Shown one piece after another: positions 7,727-15,604 of a stretch of DNA of 34,032 nucleotides. Within the stretch, counting starts at the first letter, position 1. Every line of letters starts with the position of its first letter. The position numbers and the translations under genes were made by a program. A model generated the notes under the pieces. It did not search any database. It was not told where the DNA came from and was given only the letters and a program-made list of their open reading frames with translations. The stretch is from Oligoflexia bacterium (lineage in GTDB: Bacteria > Bdellovibrionota > Bacteriovoracia > Bacteriovoracales > Bacteriovoracaceae). Location of the stretch: contig JADFZW010000043.1 of assembly GCA_015232355.1 (NCBI GenBank), positions 1 through 34,032 on the forward strand, written 5' to 3'.

Positions 7727-9793
7727 TTAATTCTTAGTTTTTTTCTTGCATTGATTGAGGTGACTGAAATCACCCCAATGTTCTTTTTCTTTCTCATTGG
7801 TAACGAAATCAGGATTAGGTAGCATAAAATGGCCATCATGATTTTTTTGATTAATAAAGAGGATAAGATTTTTATGGGGACTATTAAAAGGTCCAATAGG
7901 AATGGTATATACTTTTCGATAGACTCCATCCGAACAATAAAATTTAACAGGATAATCATCGGCCAAATCTTGTGGTTTAACAAAATTTTTTGATTCTGGT
8001 CCGTGATTTACCAAATCACCCAAGTAACGATCCTTGCTAAGTGCAAATTTTAAATTTTTTGCAAGCAGATTTATTTCATCTTTTATCACTTGATCAAATT
8101 TATTTTGCAAACTATTGTTTATATCTTTTTTGCCCTCTTCGTTACATTCAATGATATCTGAACTATCATTTACATTAGAATACTTCGCTCCTTTACTTGA
8201 AGAAAGGAGTATATCGCAATCAGGTACAAATAGTTTTGAGTTCTTGTATAATAGCGACAATGGATCTCCTTTTAAATTTTCCTTATGAAATACTTCTTTT
8301 GCTAAAAATTTATTAAATAATGTCAACATCTCTTTGGCAGTGTAATTTAATTCTGCATATTCATTTATATATTTTTCTTTCCATTCCTTCATAATTTTTT
8401 CCATTTTCTTAGGTTTTACATTTTTCAATGCAGTAGGATCAGCAAGTATTTCAACAATTTTAAAACCATCTTTTTCCATCTTTTTTATTTTTTCATCTTC
8501 AATCCAGGAGTATTGAATTTTTCCATTATCTTTATTTTGACGATAAACCAATGTCATATTATATCTTTTCACTGGTATTGCTATTCCGGTTGGTAGACCA
8601 AAACCTTTTATTTTGTTTTTTTCGTTTAACATTTTATGTACTTCTTGTTGAAGTTTTTCAAAATCCTTAGGATTAGCTTTTGACAATAATGGATCTTTTG
8701 GGATATATCCTGCAATGAAAGGATTATCCTTTGCAGATTTAAGTTTAATGAATATGGTTTTTGTGGATCCACCTTTTATAATATTAGTTATTCCGGCATC
8801 ACTTACATAACGAACAGAAGTGCAAATTTCCTTTCCATTTTTCCCATTTTTCATGTTATTTATGTCTGAAGAATCAATTATTCTCTCGTATTTATTGGCA
8901 ATATTGAAAACAGCGGTGGTAATTATTTGATCAATATAGCAATTTCCCACTTTGGCGAATTTTGTTTTTAATTCACCAAGTTCATACATTAATTCTACTT
9001 TTTTAAAACCATTTTTTTCTTTTTCCAATAGTTGTTCAAATTTTTTTATCTCCTTTTCTAATTCACGGATCTGTTCTTTTAACTTTGATTTTTTCCCTTT
9101 CCCTTTTGGCATTAATTCACGGATCTGTTCTTTTAACTTTGATTTTTTCTCTTTTCCTTTTGGCATTAATGATTTGTCGTAACATTCATTCGTTTCATTA
9201 TTTACTAATAAATCATTATTAAAATTGACTGCATAGTTTTCTATAATAGGATTATCTTTAGTTAATGAAGAAAACTTTATCTCTTCTACGAGATCCTCCC
9301 TAGAGTCTACTTTGTGACATGAATTTTTATTAATTTTTTGATTAACTGTTTGTGTAAGCATAATTGAATTTTTAATAAAATCTATACTAGCGATACACTT
9401 TTTTAACACTAGCAAGTGTTTGAATTTTTGCTCACATTTCTCCTGAATTAGACAAGCAATACTGCTACTATTATTACCTTCAAGTGCACATATACTAGAA
9501 AAGCAATCCTTGACCGTTTTTGGGTCGAACAGTATGATTCGAGGATTGCATTCTTTAAGCAAACATTCTGGATATTCAATATAATTATTTTTTAATTTTA
9601 ATAATGGAGAACAATTTTTTAAAATGCATTTGGCAAATTCAGAAGTGGATAATTTAATGGAGTCACATTCTGTAGTAAATGCTTTGTTTGTATAATGAAA
9701 GAAGAAGAAGAAGAAAAACACAACATTAATATTTATAAAATAATACGGTAGTAATTTGCTAAAATAATTTATTTTTTTCATATTTCTTTCCAT
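7727..9793 (-). CDS. Exported Cys-rich protein, unknown
   Basis: The 688-residue product has a signal peptide with a run of seven Phe (encoded by a near-TTC tandem run). The start could be 9793 or the in-frame ATG at 9781, which gives MKKINYF; both have only modest ribosome sites. Mature residues 42-135 hold a Cys-rich segment with repeated CILKNC, CLLKEC, CFSSIC and CLIQEKC spacing, suggesting disulfide-linked repeats and oxidative export. Then comes a charged helical stretch with an 18-residue duplication, and a globular C-terminal half containing CSDGVYRKVYTIPIG and NHDGHFMLPNPD. The last motif resembles the His region of OTU-type cysteine proteases, but no matching DGxC nucleophile motif is seen, so no function is claimed. 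It follows the 992-residue gene by 79 bases and may share its transcript. Confidence 0.78.
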   Translation of the reverse strand: MERNMKKINYFSKLLPYYFININVVFFFFFFFHYTNKAFTTECDSIKLSTSEFAKCILKNCSPLLKLKNNYIEYPECLLKECNPRIILFDPKTVKDCFSSICALEGNNSSSIACLIQEKCEQKFKHLLVLKKCIASIDFIKNSIMLTQTVNQKINKNSCHKVDSREDLVEEIKFSSLTKDNPIIENYAVNFNNDLLVNNETNECYDKSLMPKGKEKKSKLKEQIRELMPKGKGKKSKLKEQIRELEKEIKKFEQLLEKEKNGFKKVELMYELGELKTKFAKVGNCYIDQIITTAVFNIANKYERIIDSSDINNMKNGKNGKEICTSVRYVSDAGITNIIKGGSTKTIFIKLKSAKDNPFIAGYIPKDPLLSKANPKDFEKLQQEVHKMLNEKNKIKGFGLPTGIAIPVKRYNMTLVYRQNKDNGKIQYSWIEDEKIKKMEKDGFKIVEILADPTALKNVKPKKMEKIMKEWKEKYINEYAELNYTAKEMLTLFNKFLAKEVFHKENLKGDPLSLLYKNSKLFVPDCDILLSSSKGAKYSNVNDSSDIIECNEEGKKDINNSLQNKFDQVIKDEINLLAKNLKFALSKDRYLGDLVNHGPESKNFVKPQDLADDYPVKFYCSDGVYRKVYTIPIGPFNSPHKNLILFINQKNHDGHFMLPNPDFVTNEKEKEHWGDFSHLNQCKKKTKN
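9061..9168 (-). repeat. 54-bp tandem duplication inside the Cys-rich protein gene
   Basis: Two 54-bp copies (9061-9114 and 9115-9168) differ at two bases. They encode two copies of an 18-residue unit, LMPKGKEKKSKLKEQIRE, with one Glu/Gly difference. The near identity indicates a recent in-frame duplication that lengthens a charged helix. Confidence 0.9.
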
Positions 9794-9872
9794 ACTTGTT
9801 CATTTTCCTTATGGTCAACAATATAATAAAAAACAACAAAGTATCCATTGATTTGGGCAATTGAATATATTG

Positions 9873-12851
9873 TTAATTATTCGGTAATTTTTCTTTTAAT
9901 TTATTAACTATCTTCAAAGCAATCTCATCAAAGTCTAACAATTTCGATGTACCAGTAAGTTTTAATTCGTTTAAACATGGAGGAATAAGTTTGTTAAATA
10001 AATCACGATTATCTGGATTTGAGATTATCTTGAAAATTTTTTTCTTATTTTTTTGCTTAATTGCTCCTCTTATTATGTTTATTATTTTTAATTTTTTTGG
10101 ATCACTATATAATTTTAGGATGGCCTCAATGCTTGCCTCCCCCAATAACTTATTGTAATATCCTTGCCAATCCTCTTTTTTAAAAGCGTTAGAGATGACC
10201 ATCTTTAAATTATCTCTGTAACGAATCAATTCTTCTTTTTTTCCCTTGATCTTTTCTTTATCAATAGCTTTATTAATCAAAGGAATTTTATTAATAAGTT
10301 TCTCAATCAAATCTGGATGGTTAACCCAATATTCTGAATCAGCAGATAAAATATGAAAAACTATGTCAGTATCTAGCATTACATCTTGGGCACTATCTGG
10401 CCTACCATTTACAATAAGTTGCTTAACCAAATTTGGATATTTCCAATAGTTATTAAGCTGAGTAATAATATCCTTAGTTGCATTACCCTTTTTAATTAAC
10501 TTATTTAACAATTTTACAAATGTTTTTTGATCCTTTTTCCAATCTTCATTTGTTTTTAAAATTTCAAGGATCTCATAATCAACATGATCAACAGGGGGGC
10601 GTCCCTCATTTATAAGCTGCTCAACAAACTTAGAATGCTTTTCCCAACCTTTATTTTTTAAAATATGTTCAACTATTGCTTTACGTGCTGTCCTTTTTTT
10701 AATTAACTCTTCGACTAGTTTGGGATAATCTGGATTAGTATTAGTGAAATATTTCTGGATTATACGCTCACTGGTTTGATTTGAATTAGTGAGCTTATAT
10801 AAGGCCAGAATAAGTCCATTGTTAAATGTTATGCCTGACTTTTCAAGATTGTTTAGTACCTTCTCAATATCTACATTTTTATTATCTCTTACTGTATTAT
10901 TTATCTTGTTTAAACATAATATGTACAAATCATTCTTAACATAAGAATTAAGGTCTTTTATTTTTTCGGTAGGTTTCTTCATATGTTCTAGTTGAACTTC
11001 TAATTTCTTATCAGTTATAGGGTAAAGTGAAATTAAATCTAAGAGAGCGACATCGGTAATACTTAAAGGTTCTTTTTTGTTTATAAAATCACTCAACAAT
11101 TTTTCTGTTTCCTTTGAATTGTTAAGTTCTTCTTCAGGATCTTTTTCTTTATCTGATGCCGGATCTATCGTGAAATGCATTTCTTCGAATTTCCAATTGA
11201 AATTTCCCTCGTGTTTAGTGGAAAATTCGATGGAACCGAAGTCTTCAGCAATGTTTGATTTAATTATCTTAATCTCTCTAGATTCTCTATCTTTGGGTTC
11301 ATTGGCCTCATTTATAAAACCCATTAGTTTTTCCCAATTCATTCCTTCATCTTCATCTAATCCTAAAAGTGCTTTTATCGCCTTAAGCATATTTTTTGAT
11401 CCAGCATGTATTTCACTTCTTTCATTATTGTGATTTCTTGCATATATAACTCCAGGGAGATTAGCTACTATCTTTCCCCAGCTATCACGGGCATTTTGGT
11501 CATTTTGGGAAATAGAGGTATTAAATTTCTTGAAGAATTCTTTTAGTTCCTCTATTTTGTTTGTTTTATTTTTTTTAGGTTTCATGTTGTCTAAGATTTT
11601 TATATTATAATTGTCATCAAAATTTAAAATTATTTTAAAAAAATTACGTAGAGATGTTTCTCCACAATCGGGATATGTATCTCCATTAAATGTGGTATGA
11701 CCAGTATATTGTAAGGGGGCATTTTTTTGGTTGTTGTATAAAATTTTAAAAACCTTTTTATCATAAGAATCATTACTATTCAGCTTGCCTTGATTTTCTT
11801 TGGCCTCTTCCGATGAAAAGGATTCGTTTAACCATCCTTTATCATCTAAGTTGATATTTTTAAGTTGTGTCGCCAATCCTTTATAGTAAGCAAGGTAATC
11901 TTCTTTTTTTTGGGCCATATGCCAAAGATAAGATGTAAGCACATTATTTAACTGAGGATGTGATTTAGACATAAGTAATTTTTTGGCGAGGTCGTTGGCC
12001 ATTTTTTGCAAATTATTATTGTGATACTGTTCATCTTTGCGCTTTTCAAGATAGTTTTGTTCTAAATTACCATTAAAAAATAGTAAGCGATTAATATCGT
12101 TAATCAAACTTTTTTCGGTTCTAATTCTTTCTTCATTTTCTTTTTCATTATTAGATTTTTTTTTCTTTTTAATTTCAACTAATGTACTAATTTTTTCTTC
12201 TAAGTGTTCTTTATTTTTTTTAAAATCATTAATTACTTTTTCATCGTTAAAAATAATTTTAGCGAGAGCTTTGACAGTATCATCATTGGTGTTGGTGTTT
12301 TTTACATTTTCCAAGAAGCCGCTTATCTTTCCTAAAAGCTCAGTGTGCAAATAACTTCCTACTCGGAATCCGGTTTTAGTTGGCAAAAAAGAATTATCAA
12401 TACGGTGGAAAAGTTCATTTACAACGGTTCGTAAATCACTATGATTACTTTCTTCTTTTTTCTTCTCTAATTGAGAGAGAGGCATTTTATTTTTTTCTTT
12501 ATTTTTTTGTTCAGGAAGTTTTTCATTTAATTCTACAATATTATTTAAAATATTACCTTCGCTCCAGACTATTCCACCAAGGGGAGAAAGATTTGAATAC
12601 TTACCTTGCAGAGGTGAATCAATTCCTTTTATTTGTTTTTTAGGGAGTTTGGCATTTAGGTTAGTAGTATAAAATAAAAAACAGAAAAAAAAAGAAAAGA
12701 TAAAAATAGTCCTAGTGATCATACCAGGAAGTTTTTCGAGATGTTTAATTTGTTTATCTTTGAAAAATCCTGACAGCATCTCGAAAAACTTTAAAGACGA
12801 ATCACTAGTAATCGTATTAGCTGTTGTTATGATAAACTTTATTCCTTTCAT
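9873..12851 (-). CDS. Large exported protein with helical repeats, unknown
   Basis: 992 residues. ATG at 12851 has AAGGA 9 bases upstream. The hydrophobic export segment (IFIFSFFFCFLFYTTNLNA) starts only at about residue 48, because some 33 residues encoded by a nested inverted repeat lie in front of it. Residues 70-340 are charged and helical. A conserved-looking YPDCGETSLRNFF occurs near residue 390, and a FEEMHFTIDP motif follows about 170 residues later; a Cys/His enzyme is possible but unproven. From about residue 690 to 860, degenerate units of the type W-x-x-HPxLVxxLIxxG recur (for example YPKLVEELI, KFVEQLI, YPNLVKQLI, HPDLIEKLI), predicting an alpha-helical solenoid for protein binding. 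The family is not identified. It is the second gene of the minus-strand exported-protein block, 177 bases after the methyltransferase-like gene. Confidence 0.8.
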   Translation of the reverse strand: MKGIKFIITTANTITSDSSLKFFEMLSGFFKDKQIKHLEKLPGMITRTIFIFSFFFCFLFYTTNLNAKLPKKQIKGIDSPLQGKYSNLSPLGGIVWSEGNILNNIVELNEKLPEQKNKEKNKMPLSQLEKKKEESNHSDLRTVVNELFHRIDNSFLPTKTGFRVGSYLHTELLGKISGFLENVKNTNTNDDTVKALAKIIFNDEKVINDFKKNKEHLEEKISTLVEIKKKKKSNNEKENEERIRTEKSLINDINRLLFFNGNLEQNYLEKRKDEQYHNNNLQKMANDLAKKLLMSKSHPQLNNVLTSYLWHMAQKKEDYLAYYKGLATQLKNINLDDKGWLNESFSSEEAKENQGKLNSNDSYDKKVFKILYNNQKNAPLQYTGHTTFNGDTYPDCGETSLRNFFKIILNFDDNYNIKILDNMKPKKNKTNKIEELKEFFKKFNTSISQNDQNARDSWGKIVANLPGVIYARNHNNERSEIHAGSKNMLKAIKALLGLDEDEGMNWEKLMGFINEANEPKDRESREIKIIKSNIAEDFGSIEFSTKHEGNFNWKFEEMHFTIDPASDKEKDPEEELNNSKETEKLLSDFINKKEPLSITDVALLDLISLYPITDKKLEVQLEHMKKPTEKIKDLNSYVKNDLYILCLNKINNTVRDNKNVDIEKVLNNLEKSGITFNNGLILALYKLTNSNQTSERIIQKYFTNTNPDYPKLVEELIKKRTARKAIVEHILKNKGWEKHSKFVEQLINEGRPPVDHVDYEILEILKTNEDWKKDQKTFVKLLNKLIKKGNATKDIITQLNNYWKYPNLVKQLIVNGRPDSAQDVMLDTDIVFHILSADSEYWVNHPDLIEKLINKIPLINKAIDKEKIKGKKEELIRYRDNLKMVISNAFKKEDWQGYYNKLLGEASIEAILKLYSDPKKLKIINIIRGAIKQKNKKKIFKIISNPDNRDLFNKLIPPCLNELKLTGTSKLLDFDEIALKIVNKLKEKLPNN
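12712..12808 (-). repeat. Nested inverted repeat inside a coding region
   Basis: An inner perfect 15-bp inverted repeat (12729-12743 and 12777-12791, AAGTTTTTCGAGATG and its complement) has a 33-base centre. It is flanked symmetrically, 9 bases out on each side, by a perfect 8-bp inverted repeat, CTAGTGAT (12712-12719) and ATCACTAG (12801-12808). The 97-bp block is read through in frame and encodes about 33 residues just before the hydrophobic core of the export signal. Removing it would leave an ordinary signal peptide. This resembles a palindromic element inserted in a gene. Confidence 0.8.
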
Positions 12852-13028
12852 TGATTCTTTTCCTTGATACCAATTACAACCGCTTTATCCATTAAATCCA
12901 TTTTTGCTTTGTTTTTGTTTATTTTCCCATTGATTCTATTTTTTTTCAACATCTTCTTTAATATATTTTAATTGAGAGATAAACTACCCCTATTATTTTT
13001 CATATACACAAGAGGTAATACAGAGGAT

Positions 13029-14039
13029 TTAAAAATATTTGTTTATTTGTTGCTTAGGTGTGATCACTATCGCAAAAAAATTACCTGAATTATCATATAC
13101 AATATCAACATTTACTTTTTTGTTTAATTTAAAATTTGTGGCCGCTGCTTCCCAGAGATCTATGATGTTTTGCTGGTTATCGGGGTTAATAGATCCATGA
13201 AAGATACCAATAGCATCTGGATTATTAAGATTTAAGGTAGTACTTGCATTCATTAAAAAATTAGTTAAAGAGTATTCTGATTTATATATGCCACCACAAC
13301 TAGATGAATGATTTTTGCAACAACAAAGTATTTTTCTGCTAACAATAATATCATATCCTCCTTTTTTTTCTCCTACTTTTTTAACTTCTTCAGCAAAATT
13401 TTTGATATGATCAACCTTAATCTTAATTATATTTTTATTTATTTGCGGTTTGCTACTATATTTTAAATCTGATTGCACTAAAGTTGTTTTTGGAAGATCT
13501 TTGGCAATAGTTTCAATAATAGAAAAATCGGAGGAACCACCTTCTCCTAATGCTAAAACTTTATTATTAGAATTTTTATTTTCTAAAATCTTTTTATAAT
13601 GAGAAATACCTTCGTTGCTCATTTTTTTTGTATCTTCTCCCAATAAGAGCATTTCCGACATGTCTGAATAACTTATTGGTGGATCAAATGAAAATTTATT
13701 AACAAGTGAATTTAATTTCTGAACATCACTGCCATTTTCTTGATAAAACTTTTTTATTGCCTCAAGATTGTTTTGAATGAATTGCTGTTGATTGTCTGTT
13801 AAAAACAGACCTTCATAAGATGTAGAAAAGTGACTAGAACAACCATTTGTACTTAAGTATCTAGTTAACAAGTTGATATCATTTTTATTCGTAAGTAAAA
13901 AATTTACAGCAAATGAATTATTACTACTTAATGTAAAAGATAGAATGCTACTATAAAAGAGCATCCACAACGTAAGAATAAAGGTAGTAGACTTGAAAAA
14001 GTAAGCAAAGTTATTACATTTAAAAAATAAAGTTTTCAT
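13029..14039 (-). CDS. Exported methyltransferase-like protein with Cys cluster
   Basis: AAGGGG lies 8 bases before the ATG at 14039. The 336-residue product has a long hydrophobic export signal (about residues 16-45). The middle has the look of a class I SAM-binding fold: VLALGEGGSSDFS near residue 156 fits the Gly-rich motif I, TLVQSDLKYS fits the acidic end of strand 2, then GYDIIVSRKILCCC and NPDAIGIFHG fit strands 4 and 5. The Cys-rich CCCKNHSSSCGG after strand 4 is distinctive and could bind metal or form disulfides. An exported SAM enzyme is odd because SAM is cytoplasmic; it may be delivered into another cell, or the fold may be reused. Function is inferred from fold-like motifs only. 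Confidence 0.65.
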   Translation of the reverse strand: MKTLFFKCNNFAYFFKSTTFILTLWMLFYSSILSFTLSSNNSFAVNFLLTNKNDINLLTRYLSTNGCSSHFSTSYEGLFLTDNQQQFIQNNLEAIKKFYQENGSDVQKLNSLVNKFSFDPPISYSDMSEMLLLGEDTKKMSNEGISHYKKILENKNSNNKVLALGEGGSSDFSIIETIAKDLPKTTLVQSDLKYSSKPQINKNIIKIKVDHIKNFAEEVKKVGEKKGGYDIIVSRKILCCCKNHSSSCGGIYKSEYSLTNFLMNASTTLNLNNPDAIGIFHGSINPDNQQNIIDLWEAAATNFKLNKKVNVDIVYDNSGNFFAIVITPKQQINKYF

Positions 14040-14568
14040 ACTAAAAACCCCTTTTTGACAATGAAACGATTTGTTTATGTATTATGTAGCATTGGGTATT
14101 ATGTGAGTTAATTATTTGCCAATGCTATTTTGCTCCTTCTTTTTTATTGATGATTAATCACTGTCAATTATAAATATAAAAGCTACTAATCATAAGTATA
14201 AATTACTGCGAGAATATCTCATATAAAATTTATATCATTTATTTTAAGTAATAATATTTTCGAGAAGATGCTTTTGATGCAAATAATTTTTAATTAGCTT
14301 TTGACTGCCCATTTTAGTTGGCACTTTTAATTTCTTTTAATTTCTTTGCTGGTTTCACTTTACTCTATTTAAAACTTAACTATTTTTATTAAATTACAAA
14401 ACTTCTATTGATAACTAATAGAAAATTCACACTTTCTACAACTCTATAAAAACAAAACGATCATGTAATATTTTTTTTATTAAACATTTATCAAAATTAT
14501 ATTTTAAGAAAAGAGATTCATAGTATATCATTCATCGCCAAATCGTTTTGTTATTATTATCTATTTAC
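14040..14568. other. Divergent intergenic region
   Basis: About 530 bases separate the divergent methyltransferase-like and kinase-like genes and must carry both promoters. It is extremely AT-rich with T-runs and small direct repeats (for example TTTAATTTC twice near 14328-14350). I see no RNA gene and no clear terminator. The plus frame of the kinase-like gene is open back to 14450 but has no ATG, GTG or TTG. Confidence 0.55.
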
Positions 14569-14574
14569 AAGGAG
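14569..14574 (+). promoter_or_regulatory. Ribosome-binding site supporting an AUU start
   Basis: AAGGAG at 14569-14574 is followed by TACTACT (7 bases) and then ATT at 14582-14584. No ATG, GTG or TTG occurs in frame between the upstream stop at 14447-14449 and the ATG at 14816. The residues after ATT form an export signal. Together this marks ATT as the probable initiation codon. Confidence 0.65.
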
Positions 14575-14581
14575 TACTACT

Positions 14582-15580
14582 ATTAAAACAACATATCTCT
14601 TTTGTAATCTTTTATTATATATAATAATTTCAGTTACAACTTTAACCATCATCCAAGCAGCAGAATATAAATTATTTGAGTCGGGAGATTTTTCAAAAGA
14701 CTATAATCAAATTATAGCAAAGATCCAAAATGGAGATATTAAGGAGGGTGATAAGCTTATCTTTAGTAAAAATCAATTTACCTTTAAGAAAAAAATTGGC
14801 GCTGGTGGTACGACTATGGTGATTGATATTATCGACGAAAATAATTCAAATTCTAAAGTACTTCGTCTTGCTAAAACCTCTGAAGTCAGAATAGGCGACT
14901 TTGATGATGAGTGGGCCAAAGTGCCAAGAGATTTTCTAAAAGATACTGTTGAAGGGCATTATGCCCTAGATGAATGTGAAATTCTTCATCCTAAAATCTT
15001 TTCTGATGATATTAATAAATCTAAAAATGATTATGGTGAATACGAATATGTTGTTGCAGAAAAAGTTGCTATAGATTTTAGCTATCGTGAATTCTTCAAT
15101 GATATAAAAAATAAAAAAGATTTGCTTGTTTCTCCTAAATTAAAATTATCCAACGAATCTATTGAAAAAATCATGAATGATCTAAATACTTTTTTAATAA
15201 CTACTTATAAGCTTACCTCTATTGGCGATCTTCATACTGACAATTTAGTTTACTCTAAGGAGAAGTGGATGGTGCTTGATTACACTTCTGACATTAAAAG
15301 GTATTATCACTTACGATCTGATATAAATGAACATATATTAAAACATTTTCCAATGATTAGTGATGATTGGGCCAAAAAACTATCGTCATCAATTGTTGAA
15401 AAAAGAAAATTAGTCTTTAATAAAGTTGCAACTGCTACAGCTACAAATAATACAAATACGACAAATGTTAAAAACCATAGCAGCTGCCAACCCAGAGTAA
15501 TTACTCAAGTAAATAGAGCTCCGCTGAAACCTAAAAAGAGGACTAATTTGTTTTCACAAATATTTGGCCTGTTTAAATAA
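14582..15580 (+). CDS. Exported kinase-like protein, probable AUU start
   Basis: From ATT at 14582 the product is 332 residues: KTTYLFCNLLLYIIISV and a cleavage site after IIQA give a complete signal peptide, lost if translation starts at the ATG at 14816. The mature part has protein-kinase-like landmarks in order. KKIGAGGTTMVIDI (about 70-83) fits the Gly-rich loop. VLRLAK places a candidate ATP-binding Lys at 98. IGDLHTDNLVY fits the catalytic loop (Asp216, Asn221), and MVLDYTSD fits the metal-binding Asp (233). The GDLH order is closer to aminoglycoside-phosphotransferase/ABC1-type kinases than to Ser/Thr kinases. ATP is scarce in the periplasm, so it may act in a host or prey cell. It converges, with 15 bases between, on the phosphatase-PHP gene. 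Starting at 14816 would also delete most of the Gly loop. A dead gene with a lost start is the alternative. Confidence 0.68.
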   Translation: MKTTYLFCNLLLYIIISVTTLTIIQAAEYKLFESGDFSKDYNQIIAKIQNGDIKEGDKLIFSKNQFTFKKKIGAGGTTMVIDIIDENNSNSKVLRLAKTSEVRIGDFDDEWAKVPRDFLKDTVEGHYALDECEILHPKIFSDDINKSKNDYGEYEYVVAEKVAIDFSYREFFNDIKNKKDLLVSPKLKLSNESIEKIMNDLNTFLITTYKLTSIGDLHTDNLVYSKEKWMVLDYTSDIKRYYHLRSDINEHILKHFPMISDDWAKKLSSSIVEKRKLVFNKVATATATNNTNTTNVKNHSSCQPRVITQVNRAPLKPKKRTNLFSQIFGLFK

Positions 15581-15604
15581 GATTTACTTTATACTTTATT
15601 TAAA
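15572..15604. terminator. Possible bidirectional terminator between convergent genes
   Basis: TTTAAATAA (15572-15580) and TTATTTAAA (15596-15604) form a perfect 9-bp inverted repeat around a 15-base loop. It contains both convergent stop codons. The stem is only A-T pairs, so it would be weak; the position is the main support. Confidence 0.3.

Noticed and set aside
9404..9420. AACACT/AGTGTT hairpin within the Cys-rich protein gene
   Set aside because: A 6-bp stem inside a long gene is expected by chance in this composition.
12720..12722. Starting the 992-residue protein at the internal Met just before the hydrophobic core
   Set aside because: No ribosome site precedes it (CTTCCTGGT), whereas the ATG at 12851 has AAGGA at a good distance.
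14816..15580. Annotating the kinase-like gene from the ATG at 14816
   Set aside because: That start has no ribosome site, cuts away the signal peptide and removes most of the Gly-rich loop, while the upstream frame is open and signal-like.
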